Assembly (NCBI RefSeq): GCF_025452095.1
Contig: NZ_CP104877.1
Location: 744,001 to 808,000 of the forward strand
Source of the DNA: Paenarthrobacter sp. JL.01a
Lineage (GTDB): Bacteria; Actinomycetota; Actinomycetes; Actinomycetales; Micrococcaceae
Direction: 5' to 3'
Length of the DNA: 64,000 nt
Part shown: positions 8,752 to 15,515 of the stretch, in pieces
Position numbering within the stretch: the first letter of the stretch is position 1
Layout of the letters: each line of letters opens with the position of its first letter
The notes under the pieces: generated by a model
The model's database searches: none
What the model saw: only the letters and a program-made list of their open reading frames with translations
What the model was told of the DNA's origin: nothing
Translations under genes and position numbers: made by a program

Positions 8752-9704
8752 AGTTCTTCCGGAGAATGCTCGACGGCGTTCCCCGCCTTGGGCTGGCCAA
8801 TCCGGACTTGGTCTCTGGCCGGCTTTATCCGGCAGGGCTGGACGCGTTTGAGGTGATCTCCCGTCCGGGGATTGCCGCCGACGGTGACTTTGTGGATTTT
8901 GCCGCCGTTGAGCTTCTGCCTCCGATCCAGGTCGCCACCATCCGGGACTTCATCACCTTCGAGCAGCACACGGAGGGTGCCTTGCGCTCAGTAGCCCCGG
9001 AGAAGGGTGTCCCGGACGCCTGGTACCAGGCGCCGTCGTTCTATTTCACCAATCCGCACGCGGCGATAGGCCACAACGCGACTGTTCCCATGGCGCCGGG
9101 CTCCCGGCAGTTCGACTTTGAGCTGGAAGTTGCGGCAGTCATAGGCGCCGACGGCTTCAACCTCTCCGTGGAGGAGGCGGGAAATCACATCGCCGGCTAC
9201 ATGATCCTCAACGATTGGTCAGCCCGGGATGTGCAGCGCGGCGAAATGACCGTCGGCCTGGGACCAGCCAAAGGCAAGGACACGGCGACATCCCTGGGGC
9301 CGTTGTTCGTGACCAAGGACGAGCTGGAGGACGTAACCTCGGACGGGTTCCTTGATCTGTCCATGAGCGTCTCTGTAAATGGCAAGGTCCTTGCCACGGA
9401 TTCTCTGGCCAACATGGCCTGGAATTTTTCTGAGCTGGTGTCCTATGCGAGTCGGGGAACCTGGGTTCGACGTGGCGACATCCTGGGGTCCGGAACCAGT
9501 GGCGGAGGCTGTCTTGCTGAATTCTGGGGTTGGTACGGAACCGAGGCTCCGCCGGCCTTGGAACGGGACGACGTTGTGAGCCTGACGGTGGAACGGCTTG
9601 GAACTCTGACCAACGTTGTGGGCGGCGCGTCTCCGGTGCACGGGATTCCCAAAGCCCGGAGGCGTTCCTATGTCCCGCCGATGCCGTTCGCCCCGGGTAT
9701 TTAG
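8748..9704 (+). CDS. Fumarylacetoacetate hydrolase (FAH) family protein
   Basis: A 318-residue enzyme of the FAH superfamily, which cleaves C-C bonds in beta-diketo acids or decarboxylates or hydrolyses related acids with Mg2+ or Mn2+. The C-terminal catalytic domain is present: FDFELEVAAVIG supplies acidic metal ligands, followed by GYMILNDWSARDVQ and a GTSGGGCLAEFWG loop. The ATG at 8748 overlaps the stop of the cyclase gene as ATGA, so a longer frame starting at 8670 is unlikely. It is the last gene of the TetR-controlled operon, and the palindromic repeat copy 2 follows ten bases after its stop. Confidence 0.9.
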   Translation: MKFFRRMLDGVPRLGLANPDLVSGRLYPAGLDAFEVISRPGIAADGDFVDFAAVELLPPIQVATIRDFITFEQHTEGALRSVAPEKGVPDAWYQAPSFYFTNPHAAIGHNATVPMAPGSRQFDFELEVAAVIGADGFNLSVEEAGNHIAGYMILNDWSARDVQRGEMTVGLGPAKGKDTATSLGPLFVTKDELEDVTSDGFLDLSMSVSVNGKVLATDSLANMAWNFSELVSYASRGTWVRRGDILGSGTSGGGCLAEFWGWYGTEAPPALERDDVVSLTVERLGTLTNVVGGASPVHGIPKARRRSYVPPMPFAPGI

Positions 9705-9713
9705 CCCCACCCT

Positions 9714-9780
9714 CACCCAACTAGGGGACAGCACCTGTCCTACTGAGCGCTCATAGGACCCTGTTCTGTCCCCTGGTTGG
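9714..9780. repeat. Dispersed palindromic repeat, copy 2
   Basis: It shares CACCCAACTAGGGGACAG, ACTGAGCGCTCA and CTGTCCCCT in the same order and spacing as copy 1 (5904-5973). The centre is a nested hairpin: GTCCTA, one C, the palindrome TGAGCGCTCA, then TAGGAC (9737-9759). The right end is less well kept than in copy 1. It lies between the convergent FAH gene and tRNA-Arg. Confidence 0.75.
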
Positions 9781-9794
9781 TTTGGGGGAAACAA

Positions 9795-9826
9795 AAGACC
9801 CGCACCGGCGAACCGGTGCGGGTCTT
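9795..9826 (-). terminator. Terminator of tRNA-Arg
   Basis: A perfect 14-bp stem (9795-9808 with 9813-9826) with the tetraloop CGAA is followed on the minus strand by TTTTGTTT, directly downstream of the tRNA. Confidence 0.85.
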
Positions 9827-9832
9827 GATCTG

Positions 9833-9906
<74 letters not shown>

Positions 9907-10013
9907 ATTTCGTGTGATTCTCGGCGGTCTGTTTCTCTGACCCCCTCGAACCTCAATAAACTTTACAGAAGTTCATGTGAAGTTCCAAATCGAAAAGCTG
10001 TAATCTGCGCAAC

Positions 10014-10040
10014 TAGACCGGTCTACGTGACCTTAGTCAC
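10014..10040. promoter_or_regulatory. CRP/GlxR-type site and adjacent palindrome upstream of pckG
   Basis: GTGACCTTAGTCAC (10027-10040) matches the GTGA-N6-TCAC core of cAMP-receptor-protein sites, including GlxR of corynebacteria. Beside it is a perfect 12-base palindrome TAGACCGGTCTA (10014-10025). Both lie 150-180 bases before pckG, a gene that GlxR-type regulators control in relatives. Confidence 0.5.
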
Positions 10041-10190
10041 TTAAATTAGCCTTTCCGAAAACGGGAACCTTGAATTCTAGGGCTTTTTACTTTTCAAGCC
10101 GATGGATGTCCGATGTCTGACAGCGGAATGGTCTGGTCCGCGACCCCTATCGTTTAGGACACACCACTGAACCCGAGGAAGGGAACCGCA

Positions 10191-12017
10191 ATGGGCGATC
10201 TGGCGCGACTGCCGCTGCTTGAGAAGGCACCTACTACGCATGCACGTCTGCTGGCCTGGGTTGAGGAAGTTGCCGAGCTGACTCAGCCGGACCGCATTCA
10301 CTGGGTTGATGGCAGCGAAGCAGAAAACACGAAGCTCACCGACGAACTCGTCGAGGCCGGAACGCTGAAGCGACTGAACCCGGAAACCTTCCCCAATTCC
10401 TTCGCGGCATTCTCCGACCCCGCTGACGTCGCCCGTGTGGAAGAGCAGACCTTCATCTGCTCCGAGAACGAACGCGATGCAGGCTTCACCAACAACTGGA
10501 TGGCTCCGGCCGAGATGAAGCAGAAGCTGCGCGGACTCTTCGCCGGTTCCATGCGTGGCCGCACCATGTACGTCATCCCGTTCGTCATGGGCCACCTCGA
10601 TGCAGAAGACCCCAAGTTCGGCGTTGAGATCACCGACTCCGCCTATGTCGTAGCCTCCATGCGCATCATGGCCCGCATCGGCACGGACGTCCTGGACCGC
10701 ATCACCCAGACCGATGCCTTCTTCGTTCCCGCCCTCCACTCGCTGGGCGCGCCGCTGGAACCCGGCCAGGCCGACGTCGCATGGCCTTGCAACCCGGACA
10801 AGTGGATCGTCCACTTCCCGGAAGAGCGCTCCATCTGGTCCTTCGGATCCGGCTACGGCGGCAACGCCCTGTTGGGCAAGAAGTGCTACGCCCTTCGCAT
10901 CGCCTCCGTCATGGCACGCGATGAGGGCTGGCTCGCCGAGCACATGCTCATCCTGAAGCTGACCTCCCCCGAGCAGAAGACCTACTACGTCTCAGCTGCG
11001 TTCCCGTCCGCCTGCGGCAAGACCAACCTTGCGCTGCTCGACCCCACCATCAAGGGTTGGAAGGTCGAGACTCTTGGTGACGACATCACCTGGATGCGCT
11101 TCGGCAAGGAAGGCGAACTCCGCGCAGTCAACCCCGAAGCCGGCCTGTTCGGCGTCGCTCCCGGCACCGGTTGGGGCACCAACCCCAACGCCATGCGCGC
11201 CATTGCCAAGGGCAACAGCATCTTCACCAACGTTGCGCTGACCGACGACGGCGGCGTCTGGTGGGAAGGCATGACGGAGGAAACCCCTGCGCACCTGACC
11301 GACTGGCGCGGCGAGTCCTGGACACCGGACTCCGACACGCCTGCAGCCCACCCGAACTCCCGCTTCTGCACGCCGATCGACCAGATCGACATGTTGGCCG
11401 AGGAATACTTCAGCCCTGAGGGTGTGGAGCTCTCCGCCATCCTCTTCGGTGGACGCCGCAAGACCACCATTCCGCTGGTCACCGAAGCCCGCAGCTGGTC
11501 CAACGGCATCTTCATGGGTTCCACGCTGTCCTCGGAAACCACGGCTGCCGCTGCCGGCGCTGTCGGTGTTGTCCGCCGCGACCCCATGGCCATGCTGCCG
11601 TTCATCGGCTACGACGCAGGCGATTACCTGAACCACTGGGTCAACCTGTCTGCCAAGGCCAACCCGGAGCGTCTGCCGAAGATCTTCCTGGTCAACTGGT
11701 TCCGCCGCAACCCCGAGGGTGGCTTCGCGTGGCCCGGATTCGGCGACAACGCCCGCGTGCTCAAGTGGGCCATCGAGCGCCTTGAAGGCAAGGCAGACGC
11801 CGTGGAGACCCCGATCGGGTTCGTCCCGACCGGTGAATCCATCGACCTCGAAGGCTTGGACATGACTCCGGCCGAGGTTGAGTCCGCTGTTCGCGTCGAC
11901 GCCGACGAATGGTCAACCGAGCTGGCATCCATCGAGGAATGGTTCGCCAACTTCGGCGAATCCCTCCCGGCGGCTCTCCAGTCCGAACTGGACGGTCTCA
12001 AGACCCGTCTGGGCTAG
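10191..12017 (+). CDS. pckG: Phosphoenolpyruvate carboxykinase (GTP)
   Basis: A 608-residue cytosolic enzyme that converts oxaloacetate and GTP to phosphoenolpyruvate, CO2 and GDP, the first step of gluconeogenesis from acids. Length and sequence fit the GTP-dependent family, not the ATP-dependent one. Diagnostic parts are the N-terminal HWVDGSE, the P-loop in [13 protein letters not shown] (near residue 275), the metal-site region [10 protein letters not shown], and [18 protein letters not shown]. The start ATG at 10191 has GGAAGGGAA upstream. It stands alone between tRNA-Arg and a strong terminator. A CRP-like site upstream suggests control by carbon status. Confidence 0.97.
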   Translation: MGDLARLPLLEKAPTTHARLLAWVEEVAELTQPDRIHWVDGSEAENTKLTDELVEAGTLKRLNPETFPNSFAAFSDPADVARVEEQTFICSENERDAGFTNNWMAPAEMKQKLRGLFAGSMRGRTMYVIPFVMGHLDAEDPKFGVEITDSAYVVASMRIMARIGTDVLDRITQTDAFFVPALHSLGAPLEPGQADVAWPCNPDKWIVHFPEERSIWSFGSGYGGNALLGKKCYALRIASVMARDEGWLAEHMLILKLTSPEQKTYYVSAAFPSACGKTNLALLDPTIKGWKVETLGDDITWMRFGKEGELRAVNPEAGLFGVAPGTGWGTNPNAMRAIAKGNSIFTNVALTDDGGVWWEGMTEETPAHLTDWRGESWTPDSDTPAAHPNSRFCTPIDQIDMLAEEYFSPEGVELSAILFGGRRKTTIPLVTEARSWSNGIFMGSTLSSETTAAAAGAVGVVRRDPMAMLPFIGYDAGDYLNHWVNLSAKANPERLPKIFLVNWFRRNPEGGFAWPGFGDNARVLKWAIERLEGKADAVETPIGFVPTGESIDLEGLDMTPAEVESAVRVDADEWSTELASIEEWFANFGESLPAALQSELDGLKTRLG

Positions 12018-12048
12018 ACCCCTTAGGAACAACGGCGTTCTTAAGTGC

Positions 12049-12098
12049 ACGACGGCGGCCCGTCACCTTTCGCTTGGAAGGTGACGGGCCGCCGTCGT
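12049..12098. terminator. Strong bidirectional terminator after pckG
   Basis: A perfect 21-bp stem (12049-12069 with 12078-12098) has an eight-base loop. It lies between the convergent pckG and Rrf2-type genes. It shares GGGCCGCCGTCGT with the terminator at 5843-5886. Confidence 0.87.
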
Positions 12099-12107
12099 CA
12101 TGAAGCG

Positions 12108-12575
12108 CTAGGGTGCCACGCTCATCCGGATCTCGGGCCGAAGCCCGATTGATTCGAACACCGGGTCCATTTGGCGGGTGTGGGGGAGTGATGAGATCAC
12201 GATGCCGTCCAACTCACGGTAGAAGGCCTCCCTGGCGCGGGTCATGGCATGACGGAGTGCGCATTCGGTGATCAAGGGGCAGACCTTGGCGGGCGACTGG
12301 CACTCGGCCGGGTCCTGGCGACTGTCCAGGTGACGCAGGACCTGTCCGACCGTGGCTTCCCGCCCTGCGTCGTTCAGGCGGGATCCGCCGAGCCGACCCC
12401 GTTCGACGTTTATAAGTCCCAACGCGCGCAGGCGGACCATTGCCTTGCTGACGTGGTTGTAGGGAGTTCCCACGGCATCTGCCACCGCCTGCGTGGTCAG
12501 CAACGCACCGTCAGGAGCCGCGGCCAATACCATGAGGGCTCGAAGGCTCACATCTGCGAAGGCGTTGATTTTCAT
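12108..12575 (-). CDS. Rrf2-family regulator, NsrR-like
   Basis: A 155-residue winged-helix regulator. It begins MKINAFADVSLRALMVLAAA, the usual Rrf2 start, followed by the helix-turn-helix around TTQAVADAVGTPYNHVSKAM. Three cysteines sit in the stretch CQSPAKVCPLITEC (spacing C-x6-C-x5-C), the region where NsrR and IscR bind an iron-sulfur cluster. This favours an NsrR-like nitric-oxide sensor, although the first spacing differs by one from the NsrR of Streptomyces as I recall it. I take ATG 12575; a longer frame to 12761 would run through the neighbouring gene. It lies 22 bases downstream of two genes of unknown function and may be co-transcribed with them. Confidence 0.88.
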   Translation of the reverse strand: MKINAFADVSLRALMVLAAAPDGALLTTQAVADAVGTPYNHVSKAMVRLRALGLINVERGRLGGSRLNDAGREATVGQVLRHLDSRQDPAECQSPAKVCPLITECALRHAMTRAREAFYRELDGIVISSLPHTRQMDPVFESIGLRPEIRMSVAP

Positions 12576-12597
12576 GGCATCAGTCCAGGTGCTCGGT

Positions 12598-13050
12598 CTA
12601 GTCCACCCAGATGGATGGCTCGTGGGTATCCGGTTCCATGGGGGCGAAGTCGAATCCGTCTGCACCGGGCACATAGGGGATGATGGCGGCCAGGACAGCC
12701 CCTTCACGGTGTTCGGCCGCGCCGTGAATACCGTCGGAGCCGTGTTCCGGCAAGCTGACATCGCTGACGATGGCTACCGCCCGGTATTCGTCGCGGCCTT
12801 GGCGAAGCAGCTCGTGGAGGTCGGACAGCATTTGTCCGGCGTCCACTTGTCCATCCTCGTCAGGTTCACCCGGCGTGACCATGACGATCCGTAGTTCGCC
12901 ATCGTTGGCCAGGGTGATGCCGAAGGGAAAGAAGCCGCCGTTCTGCTGAAGATGCTCCTGCGCGGTTCCAAGACCTGTGCCTAGTGTCTCCCGCAGTTCG
13001 CGGTCCTCGGCAGACTCTTCCGGGACGGCGCTGGACATTTGATCACTCAT
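12598..13050 (-). CDS. Uncharacterised protein with one copy of a repeat-type domain
   Basis: A 150-residue acidic protein that I do not recognise. ATG 13050 overlaps the stop of the upstream gene (ATGA), so the two are translationally coupled. Its body has a helix, then GGFFPFGITLANDGELRIV, a long acidic segment, AVAIVSDVSLPE, then EHREGAVLAAIIPY and the end SIWVD. The same order of elements occurs twice in the 304-residue upstream protein, so the two genes seem to derive from one ~150-residue domain. There is no signal peptide or membrane segment, so it is probably cytoplasmic. Confidence 0.75.
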   Translation of the reverse strand: MSDQMSSAVPEESAEDRELRETLGTGLGTAQEHLQQNGGFFPFGITLANDGELRIVMVTPGEPDEDGQVDAGQMLSDLHELLRQGRDEYRAVAIVSDVSLPEHGSDGIHGAAEHREGAVLAAIIPYVPGADGFDFAPMEPDTHEPSIWVD

Positions 13051-13961
13051 GCCGACCACACGCGTGCTTCAGTGGGAAGTACTGCCGAATCTCCGAAGAC
13101 GACGGCGTTGGATTGCCCGTCGATTTCGTAGGGCTTCAAGATGTTCATGGACAGCCCTTCGGCGTGTTCGATGTGCAGCCTGACTGCGTCCACGGCCCCA
13201 CTGTCTCCAACCTGGACAGTAACGTCGGTCAGTATGCAGGTTCCCCGCAGAGTGTCTTTCTTGCTGCGGAATCCCTCGGTCATCATCTGGACGGATTCAG
13301 TGGAGTCTATTTCGCCGTCCTCGTTTGCCTCCTGATAGGCCATGTGGTGCCCAAGTTCGCCAGTGAGATCCGTGGTGATGCCGTAGGGGGCCAGCACGCC
13401 GTTCTTGCCCAGCTGATCCTGGGCGAAAGGAACAGCCGCTCCCACAAGCTTGAAGACGTCCTGGATTGCCTCCTCGGAGAGGCCCTCGTGCCACCATTCT
13501 TCCGCCGGGGCCGGTGCTTCGCCGGTCCAAACGTGGGCATCCTGGTCTTCCGTCCGGGGTTCGCCGAAGGTGGGGTGCTTCAGGAACTTCTTCCTGGTGA
13601 AGTCCACGCGGATGAGCTGGCTGATCCCGCTCCGGTGTTCCGCCCACAGGTGGAGCGTGTCCTCGGTCTTGCCGGATTGCGGATCCAGCACAGCGACAAT
13701 CGCGAGGAGGTTTTCGGCGTAGCCGGAAAAGAGATCGACGGTCAGCTTCACCGCCTTCACAGGGTCCGGGGGCAAGGTTCCCCGGATTTCCTGCGGGACT
13801 TCGCCACGGTGGATGGCGCCCTCGGAGTCGAGCATGAAGACGAACGGGGCAAAGCTCTTGTTAAGGACCAACTGAGCGTCGGCTAGCTTCAGGGCCTCGG
13901 CCACGACAGCCGCCAATTCGGATTCGGGGGAGGTCCGTGCCTCGGGCGGAAGCTGCGTCAT
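13047..13961 (-). CDS. Uncharacterised protein with two copies of the same domain
   Basis: A 304-residue soluble acidic protein of unknown function. Two halves look alike. Residues about 20-150 contain LNKSFAPFVFMLDSEGAI, LLAIVAVLDPQ, LWAEHRSG and end near DAHVW. Residues about 165-304 contain LGKNGVLAPYGITTDLTGEL, CILTDVTVQ, LHIEHAEG and end with ARVW. The same pattern is seen once in the next gene. It starts 10 bases after the phosphohexomutase gene (same strand), so the four minus-strand genes down to the Rrf2 regulator could form one transcript. I have no functional call. Confidence 0.75.
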   Translation of the reverse strand: MTQLPPEARTSPESELAAVVAEALKLADAQLVLNKSFAPFVFMLDSEGAIHRGEVPQEIRGTLPPDPVKAVKLTVDLFSGYAENLLAIVAVLDPQSGKTEDTLHLWAEHRSGISQLIRVDFTRKKFLKHPTFGEPRTEDQDAHVWTGEAPAPAEEWWHEGLSEEAIQDVFKLVGAAVPFAQDQLGKNGVLAPYGITTDLTGELGHHMAYQEANEDGEIDSTESVQMMTEGFRSKKDTLRGTCILTDVTVQVGDSGAVDAVRLHIEHAEGLSMNILKPYEIDGQSNAVVFGDSAVLPTEARVWSA

Positions 13962-13971
13962 GGCTGTAAGC

Positions 13972-15390
13972 CTAACCCCGTACCAACGCGAGTACGCGGT
14001 CGCGGATCTTTTCCATGGTGGGCTGGTCCTTGGCCTCGGCGTTCAACCGCAGGAAGGGCTCGGTGTTGGAGGGCCGCAGGTTGAACCACCAGCTGCCGTC
14101 CTTGGCCGTGAACGTGCTGCCGTCCATGTGGTCGATCTCGATGTCTTCGGTTTCAAAGTCCACGCGCACGCGCTCCACAGCGGCCGCCTTGTCTTCGATT
14201 TCGGAGTTGATCTCGCCCGAGGATACGTAGGGTTCGTACTGGCGGCCGAGCTCAGAAAGCAGTCCATCCTGCTCGCCGAGCGCAGCAAGTACGTGCATGG
14301 CTGCAAGCATTCCGGTGTCAGCGTTCCAGAAGTCCCTGAAGTAGAAGTGCGCGGAGTGTTCTCCGCCGAAGACTGCGCCCTCCTCAGCCATGACTGCCTT
14401 GATGAAGGAGTGGCCCACGCGCGTGCGGACTGCTCGGCCGCCGTCGTTGGCAACAAGCTCCGGGACAGCCTTGGAGGTCAGGAGGTTGTGGATGATCACA
14501 GGGGTTTCTTCGCCGGACTGCCGGGCGCGGGCGATCTCGCGTCGGGCAACCATTCCTGTGATGGCCGACGGGGAGACAGGCTGCCCCTTTTCGTCAATGA
14601 CGAAGCAGCGGTCGGCGTCGCCGTCGAAAGCGAGACCGATATCCGCGCCATGCTTGACGACGGCAGCCTGCAGGTCGCGGAGGTTTTCCGGTTCCAGCGG
14701 GTTTGCCGGGTGGTTCGGGAAGGAGCCGTCCAGCTCAAAGTAGAGCGGGATGATTTCGAAGGGGAGCGCCGGGAGCAGCTTGTCGCCCAGGACGGCCGGA
14801 GTAGTCAGGCCGGCCATGCCGTTGCCGGCGTCAACCACGATCTTCAGGGGCCGGGAACCGGAGAGGTCCACCAGTTTGCGCAGGTACTCGGAGTAGTCCT
14901 TCAAGACATCATGGACCCCGATTTCGCCGCGGGTCGCCGCGGACGGAATGGAGCCGTCGTTCAGGTACTGCTCTGCAAGTGCCTGGATTTCCTTGAGGCC
15001 GCTTTCGGACGAGATCGGCTGGGCGCCCGCTTTGGCCATCTTGATGCCGTTGTATTCGGCTGGATTGTGGCTCGCGGTGAACGTGGCACCGGCGGCGTTC
15101 AGGGCGCCACAAGCGTAGTAGAGCTCGTCGGTGGAGATCAGGTCAAGGAGCTGAACGTTGGCACCACGGGTTGCCGCACCGTTGGCGAAGGCCTGGCTGA
15201 ACTCAGGGGACGAAGGGCGCATGTCGCCGCCAACGAGGACGGTTTCCCCCTCGAGGCCCAGGACGTCGATGAAGGCAGCGCCGACGGCCTCGACGATTTC
15301 AGCGGTGATGGATTCACCTACGATGCCCCGGACGTCGTACGCCTTAAAGGATGCCGAGAGGTCGAATGTCTTGTTCTGCTCGCTAGTCAC
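13972..15390 (-). CDS. manB: Phosphomannomutase/phosphoglucomutase
   Basis: A 472-residue alpha-D-phosphohexomutase that moves phosphate between C6 and C1 of mannose or glucose phosphates, feeding cell-wall sugar nucleotide and mannolipid synthesis. All four domain signatures are visible: substrate entry AYDVRGIVG, the phosphoserine loop TASHNPAEYNG (Ser in the active site), the metal loop DGDADRCF, and the sugar-binding GGEHSAHFYF, with the phosphate-binding loop RPSNTEPFLRLN near the end. I choose GTG 15390 because the paralogue at 52827-54221 begins at the same position relative to AYDVRGIVG. It is divergent from the helicase gene with a DnaA-box inverted repeat between them. Confidence 0.92.
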   Translation of the reverse strand: MTSEQNKTFDLSASFKAYDVRGIVGESITAEIVEAVGAAFIDVLGLEGETVLVGGDMRPSSPEFSQAFANGAATRGANVQLLDLISTDELYYACGALNAAGATFTASHNPAEYNGIKMAKAGAQPISSESGLKEIQALAEQYLNDGSIPSAATRGEIGVHDVLKDYSEYLRKLVDLSGSRPLKIVVDAGNGMAGLTTPAVLGDKLLPALPFEIIPLYFELDGSFPNHPANPLEPENLRDLQAAVVKHGADIGLAFDGDADRCFVIDEKGQPVSPSAITGMVARREIARARQSGEETPVIIHNLLTSKAVPELVANDGGRAVRTRVGHSFIKAVMAEEGAVFGGEHSAHFYFRDFWNADTGMLAAMHVLAALGEQDGLLSELGRQYEPYVSSGEINSEIEDKAAAVERVRVDFETEDIEIDHMDGSTFTAKDGSWWFNLRPSNTEPFLRLNAEAKDQPTMEKIRDRVLALVRG

Positions 15391-15436
15391 GGGCTCAATC
15401 CTACTGTGGCTACCCATCAGGGCAGGAACCCGTGGG

Positions 15437-15471
15437 TGCGCTATGTGGATACCCGTTATCCACATAGCGCA
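15437..15471. promoter_or_regulatory. Perfect inverted repeat containing a consensus DnaA box
   Basis: A 15-bp perfect inverted repeat, TGCGCTATGTGGATA and its complement, flanks the five-base spacer CCCGT between divergent manB and the helicase gene. The right arm plus one spacer base contains TTATCCACA (15456-15464), the exact DnaA-box consensus. The left arm has the inverted box with one mismatch. Confidence 0.65.
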
Positions 15472-15515
15472 GTCCGCCCGTTTTTGCTGTCAGGGGCGGC
15501 TGGAATACTGGGGTT

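Noticed and set aside
9714..9780. Insertion sequence or miniature transposon at the palindromic repeat
   Set aside because: There is no transposase, no clear target duplication, and the element is only ~70 bases. A REP-like repeat fits better.
10027..10040. Possible LexA or other SOS site instead of a CRP site
   Set aside because: The GTGA-N6-TCAC form does not match the actinobacterial LexA consensus (GAAC-N4-GTTC type). The CRP/GlxR reading fits the gene better.
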